From Bacteroidales bacterium UBA4331 (GTDB lineage Bacteria; Bacteroidota; Bacteroidia; Bacteroidales; Paludibacteraceae): a stretch of 64,000 bases of DNA. The notes beneath the pieces are model-generated. The model did not search any database. It saw only the letters and a list, made by a program, of their open reading frames with translations, and was not told where the DNA came from. The DNA lies in contig DGTR01000031.1 of NCBI GenBank assembly GCA_002394395.1, forward strand, positions 15,847 to 79,846, read 5' to 3'. This document shows positions 24,816 to 32,359 of this stretch, piece after piece (the first letter of the stretch is position 1; every line of letters starts with the position of its first letter). Position numbers and translations under genes: made by a program.

Positions 24816-25721
24816 ATGTTACATCATATTTTATTAGCAATAGTAGTTAGCGCGAGTATCGACTCGACGATGCTGATGATCGGCGACCAGACGGCGATGC
24901 ACCTGAGTGTGACGCAGGAGGCGAACGAGCGGGTCGAGATGCCTGTTTTCGGCGAGACGCTGCAGGATGGGATCGAGATTGTGGACCGCTCTGCTGTCGA
25001 TACCACCACCCTACCCGACGGACGGCTGCAGTTGAGCCAAGAGCTGACGCTGACGTCGTTCAAAGACAGCCTCTTTGCTGTGGCTCCGATAGCGGTAGTG
25101 AGCGGTGGAGACACTTTCTGGACCGAGCCTATGGCGCTGAACGTCATCCAGCCTTTCGAGGTGGACAGTTCACTCGCCATCACGGATATCAAGGACATCG
25201 AGAAAGCGCCGATATACTGGTGGGGCATCATCCGTTGGATCCTGCTCGCTTTGGCGGTTATCGGTCTTTTCATAGGCGCCTACTACGGCGTACTATGGTA
25301 CCGCAAGCATTTCCTCAAAGAGGAAGAGGTCATCGAGCCGGAGCTGCTGCGTCCTGCCGATGAAGTAGCCCTCGAGAAACTCGACGAGATCAAGGCGCAG
25401 AAGATCTGGAAAGACGGTAAGGTCAAGGAGTACCAGACCGAGTTGACGGATGTCGTGCGTGAGTATATCGGTCGCCGTTTTGACGTACAGAGTACGGAGA
25501 AGACCTCCGATGAGACGCTGCGCGCGATGAAACCGCTTATTGACAAAGAGCTCTTTGCCAAACTCAGCAAGATGCTCCAACTCGCCGACCTCGTGAAGTT
25601 CGCCAAATGGCACACGACGCCGGACGAGAACGAGCAGGCACTAAGCACGGCGTATGAGTTCGTGAACGAGACGAGGGAAGTGATTAATGATGAAATGAGC
25701 GCGACAGATGTCGCTCAATGA
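24816..25721 (+). CDS. Single-pass membrane protein of the Bat operon (BatD-like or DUF4381-like)
   Basis: A 301-residue protein with an N-terminal export signal (MLHHILLAIVVSASIDS) and a periplasmic beta-rich domain of about 120 residues. One membrane helix follows (YWWGIIRWILLALAVIGLFIGAYYG), then a cytoplasmic C-terminal domain of charged helices (DEVALEKLDEIKAQKIWKDGKVKEYQTELTDVVREYIGRRF). The last part resembles the cytoplasmic helical tail of BatD-type proteins. This position in Bacteroides operons holds a conserved hypothetical gene between DUF58 and batA. I use the ATG at 24816; the longest frame starts at 24774 with no supporting features. The C-terminal codons cover another near-palindrome (TGAGCGCGACAGATGTCGCT). 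Confidence 0.7.
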   Translation: MLHHILLAIVVSASIDSTMLMIGDQTAMHLSVTQEANERVEMPVFGETLQDGIEIVDRSAVDTTTLPDGRLQLSQELTLTSFKDSLFAVAPIAVVSGGDTFWTEPMALNVIQPFEVDSSLAITDIKDIEKAPIYWWGIIRWILLALAVIGLFIGAYYGVLWYRKHFLKEEEVIEPELLRPADEVALEKLDEIKAQKIWKDGKVKEYQTELTDVVREYIGRRFDVQSTEKTSDETLRAMKPLIDKELFAKLSKMLQLADLVKFAKWHTTPDENEQALSTAYEFVNETREVINDEMSATDVAQ

Positions 25722-25738
25722 TGAAATGATGAAAAGTT

Positions 25739-26725
25739 ATGAGTTTTGCTAATCCAGGATATTTATTTTTATTACTGCTGCTGATCCCCGTGATCGTGTG
25801 GTATCTGTACGAGCTTCGCAAGTCCGATGCCAGCCTTCAGATCTCGGACACGACGAGTCTGGCGGCGCAGCCGAAGAGTTGGCGGATCTGGTTGCTGCAC
25901 GTGCCGTTCGGTCTTCGTGTAGCGGCTATCACCTTATTATCACTCGCGCTCGCGCGCCCGCAGTTGACTAACCGCTGGTCGTCGGAATCGACGGAAGGAA
26001 TCGACATCATGATGGCGCTGGATATATCCGGTACGATGTTGGCAGAGGATCTGCGCCCGAACCGTCTGGAGGCTGCCAAACAAGTGGCTTCGGACTTCGT
26101 CATCGCAAGGCCTAACGACCAGATCGGTCTGGTGGTCTTTGCCGGCGAGAGTTTCACGCAATGCCCGCTGACTACGGATCACGCCGTGCTTGTCAATCTT
26201 TTCAAATCCGTTGAATACGGTATGATTGAGGACGGAACCGCCATCGGTCTGGGTCTCGCGAACGCCGTGAACCGAATGAAAGACAGCGAGACGAAATCGA
26301 AAGTGGTGATTCTCCTGACGGATGGTTCGAACAACCGCGGTGACATTGACCCGCAGACAGCAGCGCAGATCGCCAAGACCTACGGGATCCGTGTTTATAC
26401 GGTCGGTGTAGGTAGTTACGGGCAGACCCGTGTGCCGGTGAAGACGCCGATGGGCATGCAGTACATGACGATGGACTCAGAGTTTGACGAAGGGACGCTG
26501 CGCGGCATCGCGGAGACTACCGGAGGCCAGTATTTCCGCGCGACGGACAACACCAGCCTCAAGCGCATATACGAGCAGATTGACCAGCTGGAGAAGACCA
26601 AACTGCGTGTTCGCGAGTACAGCAAACACACGGAGAACTTCGCTCCGTTCCTCTTCGCCGCACTGTTCTGCCTCTTGTTAGAGATTATTTTGAGATACTT
26701 CGTGCTACGCACAATTACGAATTAA
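25739..26725 (+). CDS. batA: BatA, membrane-anchored vWA protein
   Basis: A 328-residue protein with two N-terminal membrane segments (FLLLLLIPVIVWYLYEL and LRVAAITLLSLALA), a periplasm- or cytoplasm-facing von Willebrand A domain and a C-terminal helix (FLFAALFCLLLEIILRYFVL). The metal site reads DISGTM (a DxSxT form of MIDAS) at about residue 99, with a Thr in CPLTTDH and the Asp in LLTDGSNNRGD. In Bacteroides fragilis, the bat genes were linked to aerotolerance; the molecular role is still unclear. It lies 17 nt after the previous gene and 15 nt before the batB-batC fusion, in one operon. Confidence 0.9.
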   Translation: MSFANPGYLFLLLLLIPVIVWYLYELRKSDASLQISDTTSLAAQPKSWRIWLLHVPFGLRVAAITLLSLALARPQLTNRWSSESTEGIDIMMALDISGTMLAEDLRPNRLEAAKQVASDFVIARPNDQIGLVVFAGESFTQCPLTTDHAVLVNLFKSVEYGMIEDGTAIGLGLANAVNRMKDSETKSKVVILLTDGSNNRGDIDPQTAAQIAKTYGIRVYTVGVGSYGQTRVPVKTPMGMQYMTMDSEFDEGTLRGIAETTGGQYFRATDNTSLKRIYEQIDQLEKTKLRVREYSKHTENFAPFLFAALFCLLLEIILRYFVLRTITN

Positions 26726-26740
26726 TAATTACGAATTAGT

Positions 26741-28444
26741 ATGTTTCGTTTTGCAAATATAGATGTTTTATGGCTGCTGGTCAGCGTACCGGTCTTTTCC
26801 TTGGCCTACGTATGGTACACGCGCCTCAAACGCCGCCAGTTAGAGGAGTTCGGAGATAAGGAACTGGTGGCACAACTCATGCCGAACGCCAGCCGCGTGC
26901 GTCCGAATGTAAAGTTCTCGATTCTGATGGTGGCTCTGACGCTGCTCATCATCGCTGCCGCACGGCCGCAGTTCGGGCAATCCGAACGCACGGAGAAGCG
27001 GCAAGGTATCGAAGCCATCGTGGCGCTGGATATCTCCAACTCGATGCTGGCAGAAGATGTCGCGCCGAACCGTCTCGACCGCGCCAAACAGATGTTATCC
27101 AAGTTAATGGACAATATGGTGAACGACAAAGTGGGACTCGTCGTCTTTGCCGGAGATGCGTTTGTACAACTGCCGATCACCTGCGACTACGTCTCAGCGA
27201 AGATGTTCCTCAACACCATCAAACCCGAGCTCATCAAGACACAGGGTACCGCCATCGGCGCGGCGCTGAGTACGTCCATCCGCTGTTTTGGCGAGCAGAG
27301 CGACGCCAGCCGTGCGATCATCCTCATCACCGATGGTGAGAACCACGAGGACGATGCCGTAGCGGTAGCCAAACGCGCCAAAGAGGAAGGGATCCAAGTG
27401 CTGGTTGTCGGTATCGGTAAGCCCGAAGGCAGCCCGATTCCTGTAGCGGGTACGAATATCTTCATGAAGGACCGTCAGGGGAACGTCGTCGTGAGCCGTC
27501 TCAACGAAGACATGTGCCGCGAGATAGCGCAAGCCGGTGGAGGTATATACGTCCGTTGCGACAACTCGAATACAGCTACCAAGGCCATCCAGAAAGAGCT
27601 TGACAAACTCGCTACCCAAGAGATCGAGACCACCACTTATACCGACTACAACGAGCAGTTCCAGAGTTTTGCGCTCATCGCGTTACTGCTGCTCGTGATT
27701 GATTTCTTCATCTTCAACCGTAAGAACAAAATGATTACCCGTCTGGATATTTTCGGAGAGGGTTCGCGTCATGCGGTGACGGCCCTTTTGCTGCTCGTCA
27801 GCCTGAGCACTTTCGCGCAGAAAGAAGCATCGGACGTACGCCGCGGCAACCGCGAGTACAACAAGCAGAACTACACCGAGGCAGAAGTCAACTACCGCCG
27901 CGGTCTGGAGAAGAACAAGAACGGCTACGAGGCACATTATAACCTCGGCGACGCGCTCTTCAAACAAGATAAGTACGCGGACGCGCAGGCAGAGTTCGAG
28001 ACCGCAGCGAAGATGCTGGATAAGAAGGAAGACAAGACCCGTTACGCCAAGGCGATGCATAACATCGGTAACTGTCATTTCGCGCAGCAGCAGTACGACA
28101 AGGCCGTAGCCGCGTACCAGGAGTCGCTGCGCGCCAACCCTGCCGACGACGACACGCGGTATAACCTCGTCAAATCGATGCAGATGTTGCAACAACAGCA
28201 GCAACAAAACCAACAGAATCAGGATCAGAAACAAGACCAGCAACAACAAGAACAACAACAAAATCAGGACCAACAACAAGATCAGCAAGAGCAACAACAG
28301 CAGCAACAAGAACAAAACGACGACCAGATGGACAAAGAGACCGCGGAGCAGATCCTGCAGGCCCTCGAGCAAGACGAGCAAGATACCCAGGAGAAGATGC
28401 AGCGCCAGCAAGGTCGCAAACGTCGCGTAGAAAAAGAATGGTAA
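26741..28444 (+). CDS. BatB-BatC fusion: vWA membrane protein plus TPR domain with poly-Gln tract
   Basis: A 567-residue protein that joins two genes usually separate. Residues 1-335 are BatB: two N-terminal helices, vWA MIDAS DISNSM, ILITDGENHEDD, and a closing helix (FALIALLLLVIDFFIF). A junction (NRKNKMITRLDIFGEGSRHAVTALLLLVSLSTFAQ) still looks like the signal peptide of a free BatC. The TPR domain follows (three repeats, NYTEAEVNYRRGLEKNKNGYEAHYNLG). The C-terminus is a long Gln-rich stretch from about residue 485 to 530, then a charged tail. The vWA half contacts MoxR partners; the TPR half is in the periplasm. The stop overlaps the batD start. Confidence 0.9.
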   Translation: MFRFANIDVLWLLVSVPVFSLAYVWYTRLKRRQLEEFGDKELVAQLMPNASRVRPNVKFSILMVALTLLIIAAARPQFGQSERTEKRQGIEAIVALDISNSMLAEDVAPNRLDRAKQMLSKLMDNMVNDKVGLVVFAGDAFVQLPITCDYVSAKMFLNTIKPELIKTQGTAIGAALSTSIRCFGEQSDASRAIILITDGENHEDDAVAVAKRAKEEGIQVLVVGIGKPEGSPIPVAGTNIFMKDRQGNVVVSRLNEDMCREIAQAGGGIYVRCDNSNTATKAIQKELDKLATQEIETTTYTDYNEQFQSFALIALLLLVIDFFIFNRKNKMITRLDIFGEGSRHAVTALLLLVSLSTFAQKEASDVRRGNREYNKQNYTEAEVNYRRGLEKNKNGYEAHYNLGDALFKQDKYADAQAEFETAAKMLDKKEDKTRYAKAMHNIGNCHFAQQQYDKAVAAYQESLRANPADDDTRYNLVKSMQMLQQQQQQNQQNQDQKQDQQQQEQQQNQDQQQDQQEQQQQQQEQNDDQMDKETAEQILQALEQDEQDTQEKMQRQQGRKRRVEKEW

Positions 28445-30300
28445 GTATGAGAAAAATAATAACTATAGTATTCGCTTTCATTACCTTATCGGCTTTTGCG
28501 GATGAGGTGGTCTTCAAGGCGCAAGCGCCCAAACAAGTAGTGGTCGGTCGGCCGTTCCAGGTGACATACACCGTCAACCAACGGAGCCGCGACCTGCGGG
28601 CACCGGAGTTCACGGATTTCGATGTCCTCTCAGGTCCGTACACCTCGACCAGCAGCAGCACTTCGTTCGTCAACGGCAAACGTACCTCGTCCTTTGAGCA
28701 GACGTACACGTACATGCTCATGGCACAGAAAGCCGGTACGTTCACCATCGGTCCTGCGACCGTCAAAGTGGATGGCGAGCAGGTGCAGTCCAACGGCGTA
28801 CGTATCCAAGTCCTGCCGGAGGACGAGCAAGCGGCGCAGAGCAGTCAGCCCTCAGCCGGCAGTCAAGCGAGTCAGCGTAGCCAGAGTACGCAATCGAGTT
28901 CCTCCGGAGCCGTTAACTCCGAGAACCTCTTCGTCCGTACCATCGCGTCCAAGCCCCGCGTGCACGAACAAGAGGCGCTGATGATCACGTACAAGCTCTA
29001 CTTCGCGAACGTCGATGTAGCGCAGTTGACCAACAACACCAAGCTGCCGGAGTTCACGGGCTTCCTTAAGCAAGAGTTGGAGCAAGGCGAGATACAGACG
29101 GAGTTGGAGCACTATAACGGCCGCAACTATCAGACCGCCGTGCTCTATCGCACCATCCTCTACCCGCAACACTCCGGAGACATCAAGATCGATCCGGCGA
29201 ACTTCGAAGCCGTGCTGCGCGTGCAGACGCGGTCACAGGTGCGGTCGATCTTCGATGATTTCTTCGGCTCTTACACCAACGTCACGAAGATGCTCACGGC
29301 TCCCGGCGTGACGATCCATGTAGCTGCGCTGCCGAGCGGTAAGCCTGCGGGCTTCAGCGGAGGCGTGGGTAAATTCACGCTGACGCCATCTATCTCGCAG
29401 ACCGAGGTACAGACCAACGACGCCGTGACCATCAAGCTGGACATCTCCGGCGCAGGAAACATGAAACTGCTCAAGACCCCGGCTATCGATTGGCCCGAAG
29501 GCTTCGAGCCGTACGATCCGAAGGTGACGAATAACTTCAATACCACCACTTCGGGCGTTAGCGGCACCAAGTCCATCGAGTACCTGGCGATCCCGCGTAG
29601 CGCTGGAGAATACACGATTCCTGCAGTACACTTCAGCTATTTCGACATCGACGAGAAAGCCTACAAGACCCTCTCGACACCTGAGTACACCATCCTCGTG
29701 AAACGCGGTGCCGGTGCTTCATCCAACGCGGGCAGCGAAGAAGGAGCGGTCGTTTATCATGCCCAGAAAGAGGACATCAAACAACTCGGTTCCGACATTC
29801 GGTACATCGATACGAAAAAGCCTAAGTCATCCAACATCAAACATCAGGTATCAGACATCAACCATATATGGTTGTTCTACGTCATACCGGCGTTCATCGC
29901 CCTGATTCTCTTGGTTGTTCTGCGCAAGCAGATCAAGGAGAACGCCGATTTGGCACGGGTTCGTTACAAGAAAGCCAACAAGGTAGCCAAGAAGCGTCTC
30001 AAAGCTGCTGCCGCAGCGCTCAAAGCGAACGACAAGGATCATTTCTACGAAGAGATCGAGCGCGCTGCGTGGACCTACCTCTCCGACCGGCTCTCTATCC
30101 CGACAGCCGACCTCAACAAGGAAAATATAGCGTCTCTGCTCGCGCAGAAGAACGTGCCGGAAGCGATTATCACGGAGGTAAAGAACGTCCTCTCGACGGC
30201 AGAGTTCGCGCGTTACGCACCGACTACCGACCACGCGATGGACGACCTCTACGAGGCGACAACCAACATCATTAACAAACTCGAGGAACAGAAATTATGA
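28438..30300 (+). CDS. batD: BatD, periplasmic beta-sandwich membrane protein
   Basis: A 620-residue protein with a signal peptide (MRKIITIVFAFITLSAFA), several Ig-like periplasmic beta-sandwich domains (VVFKAQAPKQVVVGRPFQVTYTV; ENLFVRTIASKPRVHEQEALMITYKLYF; GGVGKFTLTPSISQTEVQTNDAVTIKL), one membrane helix near residue 480 (WLFYVIPAFIALILLVVL) and a cytoplasmic helical tail. The BatD/oxygen-tolerance domain is recognisable. A Ser/Gln-rich linker lies at about 140-165. Just before the membrane helix, CATCAAACATCAGG-type micro-repeats (29828-29866) encode SSNIKHQVSDINH. The start at 28438 overlaps the batB-batC stop; an in-frame ATG at 28447 is an alternative. The batE start overlaps its stop (ATGA). 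Confidence 0.85.
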   Translation: MVSMRKIITIVFAFITLSAFADEVVFKAQAPKQVVVGRPFQVTYTVNQRSRDLRAPEFTDFDVLSGPYTSTSSSTSFVNGKRTSSFEQTYTYMLMAQKAGTFTIGPATVKVDGEQVQSNGVRIQVLPEDEQAAQSSQPSAGSQASQRSQSTQSSSSGAVNSENLFVRTIASKPRVHEQEALMITYKLYFANVDVAQLTNNTKLPEFTGFLKQELEQGEIQTELEHYNGRNYQTAVLYRTILYPQHSGDIKIDPANFEAVLRVQTRSQVRSIFDDFFGSYTNVTKMLTAPGVTIHVAALPSGKPAGFSGGVGKFTLTPSISQTEVQTNDAVTIKLDISGAGNMKLLKTPAIDWPEGFEPYDPKVTNNFNTTTSGVSGTKSIEYLAIPRSAGEYTIPAVHFSYFDIDEKAYKTLSTPEYTILVKRGAGASSNAGSEEGAVVYHAQKEDIKQLGSDIRYIDTKKPKSSNIKHQVSDINHIWLFYVIPAFIALILLVVLRKQIKENADLARVRYKKANKVAKKRLKAAAAALKANDKDHFYEEIERAAWTYLSDRLSIPTADLNKENIASLLAQKNVPEAIITEVKNVLSTAEFARYAPTTDHAMDDLYEATTNIINKLEEQKL

Positions 30301-31064
30301 AATATCTAAATAACTTCGGTATATCGGTATATCGATATATCGTTATATCGGTCTTTTTCATCTGCAGTTCAGCCCTTTTTGCCCAGGACGCTTTTGACGC
30401 AGCGAACGCGGCATACGCGGACGGTCGCTACGAAGAGGCGGCGGCGATGTATCAGTCGCTCTTGGACGAGCAGCCCGATGCAACCCTTTATTACAACCTC
30501 GGCAACGCCCGTTTCAAACAAGGCGAGCTGGCACAAGCCATCCTCAACTACGAGCGTGCGCTGCGTCTCAAGCCTAACTACAAGGATGCGCAGTACAACT
30601 TGGCTTTTGCGCAATCGCGCATCACGGATAACATCGTTGAGCAGGATTTCTTCCTCTCTTCCTGGGCCCGCACGGTGCGCAACAATCTCAGCGAGCGCAC
30701 GTGGTGGAGCACCTCCATCGGGCTTTTCATCTGCGCCCTGATTGCCCTCCTTCTCTTCTTGCTCGGTCGCGAGTTATGGCTGCGTAAGACAGCTTTCCAC
30801 GTAGCATGGATAGCGCTTCTCTTCTCCCTCATAGCCGGGCTCAACGCAGGCTCCCTCCATCAACGAAACACCCTGCGCAATGAGGCTATCATCACACAGG
30901 GTGTCGTTAATGTCAAGTCTTCTCCTGATCGTTCAGGTACCGACCTCTTCACTATTCACGAGGGTACGAAAGTGACCATTCGTGAGACTCTCGGCGAGTG
31001 GGTCAACGTGCGCGTCGGCTCGAACGAGGGCTGGATGAAGTCTGGTTATCTTGAGAGGATCTAG
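30297..31064 (+). CDS. batE: BatE, TPR plus SH3 membrane protein
   Basis: A 255-residue protein. A signal peptide precedes a three-unit TPR domain (AANAAYADGRYEEAAAMYQSLL, YYNLGNARFKQGELAQAILNYERALRLKPNYKDAQYNLAFAQ). Two membrane helices follow (about 143-160 and 170-190) and a C-terminal bacterial SH3 domain (VNVKSSPDRSGTDLFTIHEGTKVTIRETLGEWVNVRVGSNEGWM). The signal peptide itself is partly built from an 8-nt micro-repeat (ATATCGGT, 30319-30352), giving GISVYRYIVISV. It is the last gene of the Bat operon and overlaps the convergent gene at 31003 by 62 nt. The TPR domain may bind the same partners as BatC. Confidence 0.85.
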   Translation: MKYLNNFGISVYRYIVISVFFICSSALFAQDAFDAANAAYADGRYEEAAAMYQSLLDEQPDATLYYNLGNARFKQGELAQAILNYERALRLKPNYKDAQYNLAFAQSRITDNIVEQDFFLSSWARTVRNNLSERTWWSTSIGLFICALIALLLFLLGRELWLRKTAFHVAWIALLFSLIAGLNAGSLHQRNTLRNEAIITQGVVNVKSSPDRSGTDLFTIHEGTKVTIRETLGEWVNVRVGSNEGWMKSGYLERI

Positions 31065-32334
31065 TACCGCTGGTACGAGTGGACGTTCCGCTCGTACGGG
31101 TACTTGTACCGCTTGTTCGCGTAGAAGTACTGCTCGTGCGCGTAGAAGTTCCGCTCGTACGGCTGGAGTTTCCGCTCTCGCGCTTCACAGTCGTTGTACG
31201 GCCTGTACTGTCGGTGGTCTTCACCGTGGTGCGGGTCGTACCGCTTTTATTCACACGCGTATCGATCGTCGTTCCGGGCGTCGGAGTCTTCGTGCGCGAA
31301 GAGCCCGATGCTCCGCTGGTACGCGTCGAGGTACTCGTAGTACTGCTCTTTGCCGGCGTCGAGGTCTTTGAAGTCGTGGCTGTTGTGGTGCCGCTGGTAC
31401 GCGTCGAGGTACTTGGTTTGTCACTCGTACGCGCACTACTCTTCTCTACCTCGGTACGCAGCTGAGCCGCGTTACGAACACTCACGCCGGACGAAGCCGC
31501 CGTACGGGTCACGCGGCGCTCGAAAGAGTTATCCGGGTGCTGTACACCGTAGTCATTCCTGCGATGCGACTGCGTCATCTCCGTATAACCGCTATAGAAA
31601 GGCTTGGAGGGGTAGTCGCAGTGGTGACAGTAGTGATGGTTGCTCATGTACGTCGTCACGTATGCCTGGTAATGGTTGATAACCACCGGCTTAGGCTGCG
31701 TGTAATACGACGGGTAGTAGCCGTAGTAGTACGGCGAGGACCAAACGGCGTACGTCGTGTGACCGTACACATTCCACATCGGCGGACGTCTCACAAACAC
31801 AGGACGGACGATGTAGTTATAACCATACAGATACGGATCACCGATCACCTCCACATAAAGCACGTCCGGACGGCGTTCTGCCACCAGCGTTGCTATATCC
31901 TGGAACATGCCCGGAGCCACACACGCCTGCAACAACAAGGTGTGGTAGTACCCGCGGGAAGTCTCAATAACGCGGATGTAATCAATCCATCCGTCGCGAT
32001 TGAGGTCGAGGTTATTGATCATGTACCGGCTGGAGTTTAGAATCTGCTCAAACTCTCTGACAGAGTTCGACTCCGCAAAAGCCGCAGCTACCGCGTTGAG
32101 GTCCAGCGAGAAACACAGATCGGTGTTGTAGTTAGTTACTGTAAAGGTCGTCACCGTCGTCACTTTCGGTGCCGGCGTCGTCACGGTTGTCACGTATGTC
32201 GGCTGTTGAACCGGCTGAGAAACCACTACCGGTTTCTCACGCACCACTACTACCGGTTCAGAGACCGTTCGGATGGTCGTCCAGCAGCCGGTCAACACCA
32301 CTGCTGCCAGAACTAATAATACTATTTTTTTCAT
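31003..32334 (-). CDS. Lipoprotein with EF-hand-like motif and Ser/Thr/Arg repeat tail
   Basis: A 443-residue protein with a lipoprotein signal (MKKIVLLVLAAVVLTGC). A Val/Thr-rich linker leads to a central domain that contains an EF-hand-like loop (LDLNRDGWIDYIRV). A Tyr-rich segment follows (SSPYYYGYYPSYYTQPKP; HHYCHHCDYPS), then a low-complexity tail from about residue 300 built of repeats of STRTSGT. I recognise no known family. The longer frame starts at 32346; I use the Met that begins the signal peptide. Its 3' end overlaps batE by 62 nt, a long convergent overlap, and the end of the tail (SSPRSSRRAR) is formed by the antisense of batE's SH3 codons. The very C-terminus could therefore be a recent extension. 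Confidence 0.65.
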   Translation of the reverse strand: MKKIVLLVLAAVVLTGCWTTIRTVSEPVVVVREKPVVVSQPVQQPTYVTTVTTPAPKVTTVTTFTVTNYNTDLCFSLDLNAVAAAFAESNSVREFEQILNSSRYMINNLDLNRDGWIDYIRVIETSRGYYHTLLLQACVAPGMFQDIATLVAERRPDVLYVEVIGDPYLYGYNYIVRPVFVRRPPMWNVYGHTTYAVWSSPYYYGYYPSYYTQPKPVVINHYQAYVTTYMSNHHYCHHCDYPSKPFYSGYTEMTQSHRRNDYGVQHPDNSFERRVTRTAASSGVSVRNAAQLRTEVEKSSARTSDKPSTSTRTSGTTTATTSKTSTPAKSSTTSTSTRTSGASGSSRTKTPTPGTTIDTRVNKSGTTRTTVKTTDSTGRTTTVKRESGNSSRTSGTSTRTSSTSTRTSGTSTRTSGTSTRTSGTRSSQDNQTSSSPRSSRRAR

Positions 32335-32359
32335 GCCATTACACATTAAACATCACACA

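Noticed and set aside
28180..28330. Poly-Gln tract as an assembly artefact
   Set aside because: The codons vary (CAA/CAG, with Asn, Asp and Glu), the frame continues into a charged tail, and the stop is coupled to batD; it is probably real.
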